Positions 1 to 8,724 of a stretch of DNA of 64,000 bases are shown one piece after another (position 1 is the first letter of the stretch; every line of letters starts with the position of its first letter). Source of the stretch: Hyphomonas sp. (GTDB lineage Bacteria > Pseudomonadota > Alphaproteobacteria > Caulobacterales > Hyphomonadaceae); contig JACKIK010000005.1 in assembly GCA_020638455.1 (NCBI GenBank), positions 72,072 to 136,071 on the forward strand, in the 5' to 3' direction. The notes under the pieces were generated by a model. The model saw only the letters and a list, made by a program, of their open reading frames with translations, made no database searches and had not been told where the DNA came from. The position numbers and the translations under genes are program-made.

Positions 1-304
1 CCTCGGCCTGGTCAAAGGGACGCGATCCCTCCGCGATGTGGTCTGAATAGTACACAAGGAAGCGGTCGAAATAGGCCTGCAGCTGGTGGTCGTCCGGTTC
101 GATGCCGCGATAGCGCAGGCCCTTCTGGATCATTGCCCTGGCGCCGTGACCGATCATGGTGGCGACGAGGTCCAGCGTGACGGGCTCAAGCCCGGCATGT
201 TCGAGCACGTGGTTCAGCGCGCCCAGCAGGTCAGGCGCCGTGTCGACCAGCGTGCCGTCCAGATCGAACACCACCGTCCAGCCGTCGAGCCATTTTTCCG
301 CCAA
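1..304 (-). CDS. gph: Phosphoglycolate phosphatase, HAD family (3' end outside window)
   Basis: HAD-superfamily phosphatase, probably hydrolysing 2-phosphoglycolate to glycolate in the cytoplasm. The visible N-terminal 101 residues contain the nucleophile motif DLDGTLVDT (HAD motif I) near residue 14 and the start of the helical cap domain. The C-terminal part with motifs II-IV lies beyond base 1. I place the start at a TTG codon at 304, because GAGGAGG lies nine bases upstream and no in-frame ATG precedes motif I. It is divergent from glmU, with 79 bp between the starts. Family is clear; substrate is inferred from similarity to Gph, and another HAD phosphatase of this subclass is possible. 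Confidence 0.8.
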   Translation of the reverse strand, partial: MAEKWLDGWTVVFDLDGTLVDTAPDLLGALNHVLEHAGLEPVTLDLVATMIGHGARAMIQKGLRYRGIEPDDHQLQAYFDRFLVYYSDHIAEGSRPFDQAE

Positions 305-383
305 TGCCTGATTCCTCCTCGCCCCTCGCCTTGAATCGGCCTTTGGTCTAGGCGAATGAGCTTGTGAAAGCGAGAGGGCCTTC

Positions 384-1754
384 ATGACGCAGCTTACCAG
401 AGACCGGGCCGCCGTGATCCTAGCCGCCGGCAAGGGCACGCGCATGAAATCGAGTCTGCCCAAGGTGATGCATCCTGTGGCGGGACGTCCGATGGTGGAC
501 TGGTCCGTCGACCTGGCGCAGCGGGCCGGGTGCTCGCGGATCGTGGTGATCGCGCATCCGTCCCAGCAGGTTCTGGTGGACCATGTTGCCGGCCTGCCGG
601 GGGACATCCAGGTCGCATTCCAGGACCCGCCCATGGGCACGGGGCACGCGGTCGGGTGTGCGGAGAGCGCGCTGGGCGACTTCCACGGTGATCTTGTCGT
701 GCTCTACGGTGACAGCCCGCTGATTCCCGCGACGGCGATCGAGGACCTGTTCGCATCACTCGACAAGGGCGCAGCGATCGGCGTGCTCGGATTCGATGCG
801 GCTGAGCCGGGCCTCTACGGGCGCCTCATAACGTCGCATACGGGCGAGCTGGAAGGCATCGTGGAGGCGCGCGAAGCCTCTCCGGAGGAGCTGAAAATCC
901 GTCTCTGCAACTCCGGTGTGATGGCCGGACGGGCCGAGACCATGTTCCGGCTCCTGAAAAATATTTCAAACGACAATGCCAAGGGCGAGTTCTACCTGAC
1001 AGACCTTGTCGGGCTTGCGCGGGGCGAAGGCCGGATCTGCCGTGCGGTGCGTTGTGCAGAGGATGACCTCATCGGCTGCGATTCGAAGGCTGACCTCGCC
1101 CGGGCTGAAGCGATCTACCAGGCGCACCGCCGGGCCGAGGCGATGGCCGATGGCGTCACACTTGTGGCGCCGGAGACCGTGTTCTTTGCCTATGACACAA
1201 TCGTCGAGGCGGACGTGCTGATCGAGCCGAACGTCGTGTTCGGGCCGGGCGTGCACGTGCAGTCGGGCGCAACGATCCGGGCGTTCAGCCATCTCGAAGG
1301 CGCACGCGTCGGGCCGGGGGCTTCGGTCGGGCCGTTCGCGCGCCTGCGCCCTGGCGCCGTTCTCGAGAAGGATGCCTATGTCGGCAATTTCGTCGAGGTG
1401 AAGAAGGTCCGCATGGGCGAGGGCGCGAAGGCGAGCCATCTGTCCTATCTCGGCGACGGGACGGTCGGCGCGGGCGCGAATATCGGCGCGGGCACGATCT
1501 TCTGCAATTATGACGGCTACTTCAAATACGAGACGAAGATCGGCGCGGGGGCCTTCATCGGATCGAACTCGGCGCTGGTCGCGCCCGTGTCGATCGGAAA
1601 GGGCGCCTATGTCGGCAGCGGCAGCGTGATCACCAAGGATGTTCCGGACGATGCACTGGCCGTCGGCCGCGGCCGGCAGATCGAACGCGAGGGCTGGGCG
1701 GCCGCGTTCCACGAGAAGATGGCGGAGAAGAAGGCCAAAACCAAAAAGGGCTGA
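384..1754 (+). CDS. glmU: Bifunctional UDP-N-acetylglucosamine pyrophosphorylase / glucosamine-1-phosphate N-acetyltransferase
   Basis: GlmU makes UDP-GlcNAc for peptidoglycan and lipopolysaccharide: it acetylates glucosamine-1-phosphate, then uridylates it. The N-terminal nucleotidyltransferase domain (about residues 8-235) carries the signature LAAGKGTRMKSSLPKV. The C-terminal half (about 255-440) is a left-handed beta-helix of hexapeptide repeats, with the acetyltransferase segment around YVGNFVEVKK and NYDGYFKYET. At 456 aa it is full length for the family. GAGAGGG lies five bases before the ATG. The rpiA start follows after four bases, so the two are probably one transcript. Nothing unusual is seen. 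Confidence 0.97.
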   Translation: MTQLTRDRAAVILAAGKGTRMKSSLPKVMHPVAGRPMVDWSVDLAQRAGCSRIVVIAHPSQQVLVDHVAGLPGDIQVAFQDPPMGTGHAVGCAESALGDFHGDLVVLYGDSPLIPATAIEDLFASLDKGAAIGVLGFDAAEPGLYGRLITSHTGELEGIVEAREASPEELKIRLCNSGVMAGRAETMFRLLKNISNDNAKGEFYLTDLVGLARGEGRICRAVRCAEDDLIGCDSKADLARAEAIYQAHRRAEAMADGVTLVAPETVFFAYDTIVEADVLIEPNVVFGPGVHVQSGATIRAFSHLEGARVGPGASVGPFARLRPGAVLEKDAYVGNFVEVKKVRMGEGAKASHLSYLGDGTVGAGANIGAGTIFCNYDGYFKYETKIGAGAFIGSNSALVAPVSIGKGAYVGSGSVITKDVPDDALAVGRGRQIEREGWAAAFHEKMAEKKAKTKKG

Positions 1755-1758
1755 TGGG

Positions 1759-2457
1759 ATGGCGAACGAACTGGAAAAGGAAAACGCGGCGATCGCGGCG
1801 ATGGAGTATGTCGAGGACGGCATGACCATCGGGCTCGGCACCGGCTCGACGGCGAAGTTCTTTGTCGAAATGCTGGCCGAGGAAGTGGCCGACGGCCTCG
1901 TCGTGCGCTGCATCGAGACGAGCGAGCAGACGCGGCGCCTGGCCGAAAGCCTTGGCGTGCCGCTGATCCCGTTCGAACAGGTGGACCGGATCCACATGAC
2001 CGTGGACGGCGCCGATGAAGTCGATTCCAACGGCAACATGATCAAGGGCGGCGGCGCGGCGCTGCTGCGCGAGAAGATCATCGCCAATGCCAGCGATCAC
2101 ATGGTGGTGATTGCCGATCCGTCGAAACAGGTCGAGCGGCTGGGCGCGTTCCCCCTGCCGGTGGAGGTCACGCCCTTCGGCTACACGATCACGGCGAAGA
2201 AGGTCTACGACGCCCTGGTGGCGAGCGGGGTCGAACGGCCGCGGGTGGAGCTGCGGGCGCAGCCGGGCGGAAAGCTCGTCGTGACCGATGGTGGCAACTA
2301 CATTCTCGATTGCCACTGTGTGCGCATTCCGGACGCCGAGTCGCTGGCTGCGCGCCTGTCGAACGTGCCGGGCGTGGTCGAACACGGACTGTTTATCGGG
2401 CTCGCGCGTACCGTGATCATCGGGAATGAGAACGGCGCGACCGTGTTTGAATTCTGA
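1759..2457 (+). CDS. rpiA: Ribose-5-phosphate isomerase A
   Basis: Interconverts ribose-5-phosphate and ribulose-5-phosphate in the pentose phosphate pathway. The 232-aa product has the RpiA phosphate-binding loop GLGTGSTAKFF (about residues 25-35) and the catalytic segments DGADEVD and KGGGAALLREK, with the Asp and Lys residues expected for the active site. The reading frame stays open upstream inside glmU, but the ATG at 1759 is chosen because the protein then begins like other RpiA proteins and sits four bases after the glmU stop. Translational coupling to glmU is likely. Confidence 0.96.
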   Translation: MANELEKENAAIAAMEYVEDGMTIGLGTGSTAKFFVEMLAEEVADGLVVRCIETSEQTRRLAESLGVPLIPFEQVDRIHMTVDGADEVDSNGNMIKGGGAALLREKIIANASDHMVVIADPSKQVERLGAFPLPVEVTPFGYTITAKKVYDALVASGVERPRVELRAQPGGKLVVTDGGNYILDCHCVRIPDAESLAARLSNVPGVVEHGLFIGLARTVIIGNENGATVFEF

Positions 2458-2523
2458 GTTTGAATTCCGGCCGGGGCGGCCACATATCGGCTGCCGGACC
2501 TGAATAATCCAAGGAAATGACCC

Positions 2524-3921
2524 ATGGCTGAGCATGCTTTCGACTTCGACCTGTTCGTGATCGGAGGCGGCTCCGGCGGCGTGCGCGCGGCACGGCTGGC
2601 CGCACTGTCCGGGGCGAAAGTCGGCGTCGCCGAGGAATACCGCATGGGCGGTACCTGCGTGATCCGCGGCTGCGTGCCGAAGAAGTTCATGGTCTATGCC
2701 AGCACCTACGGCAAGGATATCCGCAAGGCGGCCGGTTATGGCTGGACCGCCAAAGATGTTTCGTACGATCACAGAACGTTTTCCGAAGCCATGCATGCGG
2801 AAGTGGACCGGCTATCCGGCATCTATTTCCGCAACCTGAAGAATGCTGGTGTGGAAATCTTCGAGGAGCGTGCCGAGTTCGTGGACGCGCACACGCTGCG
2901 ACTGAAATCGTCCGGCAAGACCGTCACGGCGGACAAGATCCTGATCGCCGTCGGTGGGCGTCCTTGGCGGCCGACGGAAGAGGAAATTCCCGGCATCGAG
3001 CACACGATCACCTCCAACGAGGTGTTCCATCTGGAGACGCTGCCGAAGCATATCGTGATCGGGGGCGGTGGTTATATCGCCGTGGAGTTTGCGCATGTCT
3101 TCGCCGGGCTCGGCGTGCCGACCTGCCTGGTCTATCGCGGCGAGGAAGTGCTGCGCGGCTTCGACGCCGATGTGCGCACGGCGGTTCATGAAGGCCTGAA
3201 GGACGCCGGCGTGCGGGTCGTGACCGGCGCCGTGTTCAGCGAAATCGTGAAACGCGATGGCGAGGGCCTGCCGTATCGCATCAATCTCAGCAATGGCGAC
3301 CATATCGAGTGCGATGTGATCCTGGCAGCGCTGGGACGCCGTCCGAATACGGATGGGCTGGGCAGCGATGCAGCGGGAGTGAAGCTGGACGACAATGGCG
3401 CCGTGGTCGTCGATGAATGGTCGAAGACGAATGTGCCGAATATCTGGGCTGTCGGCGATGTGACGGACCGGGTCGCGCTGACGCCTGTGGCGATCCGCGA
3501 GGGCCACGCCTTCGCCGAAACGGAGTTCTACGGAAAGCCCTGGCATTTCGATCATGCGGACATTCCGACCGCCGTCTTCTCGCAGCCCGAGGTCGGCACG
3601 GTCGGCCTGACAGAGGCGCAGGCCCGCAAGGCCTATGGCGCGGTCGACATCTACAAGACCAGTTTCCGCCCGATGAAGAACATGCTGAACGGTGATATGA
3701 GCCGTGTCCTGATGAAGATCATCGTACGCCCGTCCGACGAGAAAGTGCTGGGTGTTCACATGGTGGGCGAGGATGCGGCGGAGATCATCCAGGCCATCGG
3801 GATTGCGATGAAGATGGGTGTGACCAAGCCGGACTTCGACCGCACCTGCGCGCTGCACCCGTCCGTTGCCGAAGAACTCGTCACGATGCGGACCAAATGG
3901 GTGCCAGAGGAGACGGGCTGA
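2524..3921 (+). CDS. gor: Glutathione-disulfide reductase
   Basis: NADPH-dependent flavoprotein that reduces glutathione disulfide in the cytosol. Domains: FAD-binding Rossmann motif GGGSGGVRAARLA near residues 14-26, redox-active disulfide in GGTCVIRGCVPKK (Cys45 and Cys50), the NADPH-binding fold with GGGYIAVEFAH, a second FAD motif around WAVGDVTDR, and a C-terminal dimerisation domain with the active-site His in ALHPSVAEEL. Length 465 aa is typical. CCAAGGAAATGACCC precedes the ATG. The gene ends three bases before the convergent TIR-ParA stop codon, so any terminator must lie in coding sequence. Confidence 0.94.
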   Translation: MAEHAFDFDLFVIGGGSGGVRAARLAALSGAKVGVAEEYRMGGTCVIRGCVPKKFMVYASTYGKDIRKAAGYGWTAKDVSYDHRTFSEAMHAEVDRLSGIYFRNLKNAGVEIFEERAEFVDAHTLRLKSSGKTVTADKILIAVGGRPWRPTEEEIPGIEHTITSNEVFHLETLPKHIVIGGGGYIAVEFAHVFAGLGVPTCLVYRGEEVLRGFDADVRTAVHEGLKDAGVRVVTGAVFSEIVKRDGEGLPYRINLSNGDHIECDVILAALGRRPNTDGLGSDAAGVKLDDNGAVVVDEWSKTNVPNIWAVGDVTDRVALTPVAIREGHAFAETEFYGKPWHFDHADIPTAVFSQPEVGTVGLTEAQARKAYGAVDIYKTSFRPMKNMLNGDMSRVLMKIIVRPSDEKVLGVHMVGEDAAEIIQAIGIAMKMGVTKPDFDRTCALHPSVAEELVTMRTKWVPEETG

Positions 3922-3924
3922 ACC

Positions 3925-5232
3925 TCAGGCCCGCGCGCTTTCGAGCGCATTCAGCTCCATCGCAATCGTCTTCAGGCTTTCGCGGATCGGTTTCAGCCCG
4001 CCGCCGCGGCCAGCATGGATGGTCAGCTGCTTCCAGGGCGGCTGGCCCTCCTGAGGCGCCTTCACGGCCAGGTGGCGGGAACGGGGCAGGGCGGAATTCA
4101 TCAGCGCCTTCGAGAGCGGAAAGCCAGCGACCGCGTCGAACGCGCCATTGCGGGCATCCGCCTCAAAGGTGGACTGTTCGGACCGCCGCACAGCGTTGAA
4201 CAGGACCGACAGGTCCGGCCGCGTCGCGGGATCGACCTGTTGCTGGATCACCTGCTGGAGCAGTTTCACTCCGCGCAGGGAATAGATGTCCGTATGCATC
4301 GGCGCGATCACGCGGTCGGAAGCTTCGAGTGCGCAGCGTGTCAGGAAGGTGGCGTTGGGATTGGTGTCGAAGACAATCAGGTCATATTCGCTGCGATAGT
4401 ATTCCACCGTGCGCAGGAAGTGGCGCTTGATCTGTTCCAGCGCGGTCAGGTCTGTCGCGAAAGCGTATTTCGAGATTTCGAACTGGCCGGAAATCAGGTC
4501 GAAGCGGCCTGACGGGCTGTCGCCGCCGGCCATGATGTCGTGCACGAGATAGCTGCGGGCGACCGGCGCGAACGGCTCTGTCGAGAGACCGAGCCAGTTT
4601 TCGGCCGGGCTCGCCGCATCGCGCATGTGCAGGCGCGAACGCTCGAACAGGGAGATCACCGACCGGTCGCGGGCGGCGCTCTCGTCGGCAAAGTCCATGG
4701 AATAGAAGGTCTGCGTGAGGTTGTATTGCGGGTCGAGGTCGATCAGCAGGACACGCCCGCCGATGGCTGCATGCCAGGCACCGAACACTTGCGCCGAGAC
4801 GGTCGTCTTCCCGACGCCGCCCTTGAGGTTCATCACAGCGAACACGGGGCACTTGCGCCGATAGGCTTTCTGGACCTCGCCCACGAGTTGGTCGAGCCCG
4901 TCGGGCATTGCGTTCGACAGGCGGAGGTGCGGCTGGACTTCCTGCTTGAAGAAGCCGGTGAGGCGCGCCTTGTCGATCTGGTAAGGGATCATGGTCAGGC
5001 CGCGGGCCTTGGCGCGCTCGACATCCTGCCGAACGGCTTTCGAGCGGACGGAGGCGGCTGAAACCAGCACCACCATTGCCGAGGCGTCGTCGATCGCGGC
5101 GTTGTTGCGCACGCGGTCATTGTCGCCATCCGGGGCGTACCAGTCTGCAATCGAGGCCGCGCGAAGGGCCTCGTGCAGCTTCAGGAGATCGTCGAGATCC
5201 TGGGGGGCGTGGCTGATATAGACGTGCGACAT
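3925..5232 (-). CDS. TIR domain - ParA-type ATPase fusion protein
   Basis: Two domains are visible. Residues 1 to about 100 look like a bacterial TIR fold: HVYISHAP at the first strand, VVLVSAASVRSKAV in the middle, IPYQI near the end. Residues about 128-400 are a ParA/MinD-type ATPase with deviant Walker A KGGVGKTT (137-144), LLIDLDPQYNLTQ (switch region near 163-174) and VFDTNPN (Walker B). The catalytic Glu expected in NADase TIR domains aligns with Asp70 in VRQDVERA, so NAD cleavage is uncertain. No ParB-like partner is adjacent; neighbours are gor (convergent) and DAHP synthase (divergent). The Shine-Dalgarno is weak. Function is unknown: regulated TIR effector, or ATPase using TIR as a protein-binding module. 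Confidence 0.75.
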   Translation of the reverse strand: MSHVYISHAPQDLDDLLKLHEALRAASIADWYAPDGDNDRVRNNAAIDDASAMVVLVSAASVRSKAVRQDVERAKARGLTMIPYQIDKARLTGFFKQEVQPHLRLSNAMPDGLDQLVGEVQKAYRRKCPVFAVMNLKGGVGKTTVSAQVFGAWHAAIGGRVLLIDLDPQYNLTQTFYSMDFADESAARDRSVISLFERSRLHMRDAASPAENWLGLSTEPFAPVARSYLVHDIMAGGDSPSGRFDLISGQFEISKYAFATDLTALEQIKRHFLRTVEYYRSEYDLIVFDTNPNATFLTRCALEASDRVIAPMHTDIYSLRGVKLLQQVIQQQVDPATRPDLSVLFNAVRRSEQSTFEADARNGAFDAVAGFPLSKALMNSALPRSRHLAVKAPQEGQPPWKQLTIHAGRGGGLKPIRESLKTIAMELNALESARA

Positions 5233-5378
5233 GATTTCGCCCGGTTCCCTAAAGCATTGCCCCGCCTTGTTTTCTAAGGGGAAGCGAAGTGATTCCGCCA
5301 GCTTTGTGCTGTGAAATTATGGTGAAACTTGAGCAGGGCGCTGCCATGTGATTTATGCAGCCCAGATTGGAGCGCACC

Positions 5379-6758
5379 ATGAGCACCTGGACCCCCTCGG
5401 ATTGGCGGAATCTGCCCGCAAAGCACATTCCGGAAGATTATCCCGATACTGCAGCCCTTGCTGCAGTCGAGGCACGTCTGCGCTCGTTTCCGCCGCTGGT
5501 ATTTGCCGGCGAAGCCCGGCGCCTGAAATCGCGACTGGCCGAAGTGGCCGCCGGCAAGGCTTTCCTGCTTCAGGGCGGCGATTGCGCGGAGAGCTTCAAG
5601 GAATTCCATCCCGACAATATCCGCGACACGTTCCGCGTGATTCTGCAGATGGCTGTCGTGCTGACCTTCGCCGCCGCCAAGCCGGTGGTGAAAGTGGGCC
5701 GGATCGCGGGCCAGTTCGGCAAGCCGCGCTCCGAGCCGATCGAGACGATCGATGGCGTGACGCTGCCCTCCTACCGGGGCGACAATATCAACGGCATGGA
5801 GTTTACCCCGGAATCCCGCATCCCGGACCCGGAACGCCTGATCCAGGCCTATTCGCAGTCGGCTGCGACGCTGAACCTGCTGCGGGCCTTCAGCCAGGGC
5901 GGTTATGCCAGCCTTGCCAACGTGCATCGCTGGATGCTGGGCTTTGTCGACCGCAGCCCGCAGGGTGAGCGATACGAGAAGCTGGCGGACCAGATCTCGG
6001 CCTCGCTGCGCTTCATGGAAGCGGTGGGCCTCAATGCCGAGACCGTGCCGCAGATGGCGCAGGTGGAATTCTACACCAGCCACGAGGCGCTGCTGCTCGG
6101 CTATGAAGAGGCGCTGACACGGATCGATTCCACCTCCGGCGACTGGTACGACACCTCGGCACACATGCTGTGGATCGGACATCGCACGCGGCAGCTGGAC
6201 CATGCGCACGTCAATTTCTGCAAGGGCGTGAAGAACCCGATTGGCGTCAAGTGCGGGCCGGGCATGGAAGCGGGCGAGCTGATCCGCCTGATCGACACGC
6301 TCAACCCGACCGATGAGGCGGGCCGGATCACGCTGATCTCGCGCTTCGGCTCCGAAGGGGTCGCCAAGGGCTTGCCGCCGCTGGCGCGGGCCGTGAAGCA
6401 GAGCGGGCGGACCGTTGTCTGGTCCTGCGATCCGATGCACGGCAACACGCTGAAGACCGAGACCGGCTACAAGACGCGGCCGGTGGACCGCATCCTCTCC
6501 GAGGTGCGCCAGTTCATCGACGTGCTGAATGCCGAAGGCTGCTATCCGGGCGGCGTCCATTTCGAGATGACCGGCCAGAATGTCACCGAATGTCTCGGTG
6601 GCGCGCAGGCGATCTCCGAGGACGACCTCTCCAGCCGCTACCACACGCACTGCGACCCACGTCTCAATGGCGAGCAGGCGCTGGAACTGGCCTTCATGAT
6701 CGCGGAAAAGCTGCAGGCGCTCGGCAACGGCAAGGAAGCGGTGCGAAAAGCGGGTTGA
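5379..6758 (+). CDS. Class II 3-deoxy-7-phosphoheptulonate (DAHP) synthase
   Basis: First step of the shikimate pathway: condenses phosphoenolpyruvate and erythrose-4-phosphate. The 459-aa sequence is the plant-like class II type, with the metal-ligand Cys in GGDCAESF, the substrate loop [18 protein letters not shown], and a CDPMHGNT motif. The frame extends eight codons upstream to 5355, but ATG 5379 is preferred because GGAG sits at proper spacing before it and the protein begins [10 protein letters not shown] as in relatives. It stands alone, followed by two hairpins. Class II enzymes are often feedback-sensitive to aromatic amino acids; nothing in the sequence decides that here. Confidence 0.93.
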   Translation: MSTWTPSDWRNLPAKHIPEDYPDTAALAAVEARLRSFPPLVFAGEARRLKSRLAEVAAGKAFLLQGGDCAESFKEFHPDNIRDTFRVILQMAVVLTFAAAKPVVKVGRIAGQFGKPRSEPIETIDGVTLPSYRGDNINGMEFTPESRIPDPERLIQAYSQSAATLNLLRAFSQGGYASLANVHRWMLGFVDRSPQGERYEKLADQISASLRFMEAVGLNAETVPQMAQVEFYTSHEALLLGYEEALTRIDSTSGDWYDTSAHMLWIGHRTRQLDHAHVNFCKGVKNPIGVKCGPGMEAGELIRLIDTLNPTDEAGRITLISRFGSEGVAKGLPPLARAVKQSGRTVVWSCDPMHGNTLKTETGYKTRPVDRILSEVRQFIDVLNAEGCYPGGVHFEMTGQNVTECLGGAQAISEDDLSSRYHTHCDPRLNGEQALELAFMIAEKLQALGNGKEAVRKAG

Positions 6759-6786
6759 AGACCCCGTAATTCCGGACGCTGACACA

Positions 6787-6841
6787 CCGTGTCCTTCAGG
6801 ACACGGAAATTGGAAAGACGAGGCCGGACCCGATCCGGCCT
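6787..6841 (+). terminator. Two tandem hairpins after DAHP synthase
   Basis: Two perfect inverted repeats lie in the 151-bp gap before the MATE gene. The first is an 8-bp stem CCGTGTCC/GGACACGG with loop TTCA at 6787-6806. The second is AGGCCGGA/TCCGGCCT with a 5-base loop at 6821-6841. Neither is followed by a U-run, so this is not a classical intrinsic terminator. They may stabilise the 3' end or act with Rho. Confidence 0.4.
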
Positions 6842-6909
6842 TGCTCCACAAGCCATAATCAAACACAACGCGCAGCTCGGCTGAAATACGCCGGGCGGAG
6901 GGCATCCCG

Positions 6910-8319
6910 ATGCGGAGCATGAACTGGCCGGCCTGGGCCCGGCCTGCGGACATTCTGGATTTGTTGCGGTTGTCGGCGCCGATTGCGGTGTCGCGCATGG
7001 CGTGGATGCTGATGGGCGTGACGGACGCAATCGTGCTGGGCCAGTTCACGCCGGCGGAGCTGCCTTTCGTGCTGAACTCCTGGTTGCCGATCGGCGTGTC
7101 GCTCGGCTTCGGCATGGGCATCCTGCTGGGCGTGCAGGTGCTGACCTCCGAGCTGATGGGCATTGGACACGGCGCGGAATCGGGGCGCATCTTCCGCCGC
7201 GGACTGATGGGTGCGGTCGTGCTCGGCCTGTTGTTCGGTGTGGCAGTCTATGCCGTTGCGCCGCCCCTGTTCCACTGGCTTTTCGTCGACCTTGCGCCGC
7301 GCGGCGAGGGGCACATGAGCGACCCGGCCTATGTGGCGGCGTCGACCTCGTCGGTGACGCGTATCCTCGCACTGTCGCTGCCCGGCTTCATGATATCGAA
7401 CGTGTGCAGCTACTATCTCGAGGCGCTGCGCCGACCGATCCTCGTCTCGGTGGTGAGCTATTTCGGCGTGGCGGCGAACCTTGCGCTCGATCTCGCCTTT
7501 GTCGGCGGCTACTGGGGCGTTCCGCAAATGGGCGCGGACGGCGTTGCCATCGCCACCTCGGGTTCGCGCTGGCTGATCGGCGTGATCCTGCTCGTCTGCG
7601 TCGCGATCCTGACGCCGGGCCTGCGGCCTTCGCCGAAAGGAGCGGCGGATGAAGCGCGCCGCCAATATGCCGTCGGCCTCGGCACGGCAGTTTCGAACGT
7701 TGCCGAATGGGGCGGGTTCAACCTTACCTACATCATCGCAACCTGGATCAGCCTCGCGGCCAACACCGTGTACGGATACTCGGTGCAGCTGGTCGGCTTC
7801 TGCTTCATGTTCTATCTCGGCATCGCCTCGGCGACGAGCGTGCGTGTGGCCGAAGCGTCTGGCCGGAAGAACCGGCAGGAAGTCGCAAATGCCGGGCGTC
7901 TCGGTGTGGTTGCCACGATCCTGCTGGGGGCAGTACTTGGCAGTATCCTGATCCTGTTCAACGACACGCTGAGCCATCTGCTGGTGAGGCGCGATGCCGT
8001 ACTCGACGGGGTGATGCTCGCTCCGGCGATCGCATCCCTGCTGGTGGTCGCGGCGGCGATGACGATTTTCGACGGGCTGCAGGCGACAGCTTCGTTTGCC
8101 CTGCGCGCGCAGGAGATCGTCTGGTGGCCGAGCCTCATCCATATCGGCTCGTTCTTCCTCGTGATGCTGCCGGCCTGCTACTGGCTGGGCCTCGTTGAGG
8201 GGCGGGGCGCGCACGGAATGATCGAGGGGGCGCTGATCGGCGTGCTGGTGGCAGGCACTGCACAGACGGCCGTGCTGGAATGGAAAGCGGCGCGCCCATT
8301 GTCTGGACGCGCCGCCTGA
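6910..8319 (+). CDS. MATE family multidrug efflux transporter
   Basis: Inner-membrane drug/sodium or proton antiporter of the MATE (NorM/DinF) family. The 469-aa product shows about 12 hydrophobic segments in two similar halves; the first includes SAPIAVSRMAWMLMGVTDA, a typical MATE TM1-TM2 region, and PTD-like positions follow in TM3. GGAGG ends eight bases before the ATG at 6910. It stands alone between DAHP synthase and the convergent HU gene. No regulator is adjacent, and the substrate cannot be read from sequence. Confidence 0.88.
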   Translation: MRSMNWPAWARPADILDLLRLSAPIAVSRMAWMLMGVTDAIVLGQFTPAELPFVLNSWLPIGVSLGFGMGILLGVQVLTSELMGIGHGAESGRIFRRGLMGAVVLGLLFGVAVYAVAPPLFHWLFVDLAPRGEGHMSDPAYVAASTSSVTRILALSLPGFMISNVCSYYLEALRRPILVSVVSYFGVAANLALDLAFVGGYWGVPQMGADGVAIATSGSRWLIGVILLVCVAILTPGLRPSPKGAADEARRQYAVGLGTAVSNVAEWGGFNLTYIIATWISLAANTVYGYSVQLVGFCFMFYLGIASATSVRVAEASGRKNRQEVANAGRLGVVATILLGAVLGSILILFNDTLSHLLVRRDAVLDGVMLAPAIASLLVVAAAMTIFDGLQATASFALRAQEIVWWPSLIHIGSFFLVMLPACYWLGLVEGRGAHGMIEGALIGVLVAGTAQTAVLEWKAARPLSGRAA

Positions 8320-8358
8320 ACTCTCTACACAGATGCTCCGGAGGCGGAGCGGCCGGCT

Positions 8359-8625
8359 TTAGAGATCCTTCATCGCCGAGGCGGGCTTGAAGGCAGCCGA
8401 TGTCTTCTCCGGGATCCGGATCTGGTCGCCGGTGGCCGGGTTGCGGCCGATACGGGCATTGCGGGTCTTCGGCGCGAACGTGCCGAAGCCGGCGATGGCG
8501 ACCTGCTTGCGGTCTTTCACTGCGGCAGCAATCGTATCGAATACGGCATCGACAGCCTTGCCGGCGTCGCTCTGCGAAAGGCCCGAAGCAGCGGCCACTG
8601 CCTTGGTAAGTTCACCCTTGTTCAT
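8359..8625 (-). CDS. HU family DNA-binding protein
   Basis: Small nucleoid-associated protein that binds and bends DNA as a dimer. The 88-aa product starts MNKGELTKAVAAASGLS and has the HU/IHF core GFGTFAPKTRNARIGRNPATG with the basic arm carrying the intercalating Pro (RNPATG). An upstream in-frame extension to 8721 is rejected: AGAGGAGAACCCCT directly precedes the ATG at 8625, and HU proteins begin at this Met. About 100 bp separate it from the next upstream gene and should hold its promoter. Whether it is the HupA or HupB form cannot be told. Confidence 0.93.
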   Translation of the reverse strand: MNKGELTKAVAAASGLSQSDAGKAVDAVFDTIAAAVKDRKQVAIAGFGTFAPKTRNARIGRNPATGDQIRIPEKTSAAFKPASAMKDL

Positions 8626-8724
8626 AGGGGTTCTCCTCTGAGTTAAACGGCGATGCCCCGCCGTTGCGCCGACTAGTCCACGATTCGGAAGGCGTGAACA
8701 CGCCGGAATCCCAATAAACACAGG

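Noticed and set aside
8335..8350. Terminator between the MATE and HU genes
   Set aside because: GCTCCG/CGGAGC makes only a 6-bp stem with no clear T-run on either side.
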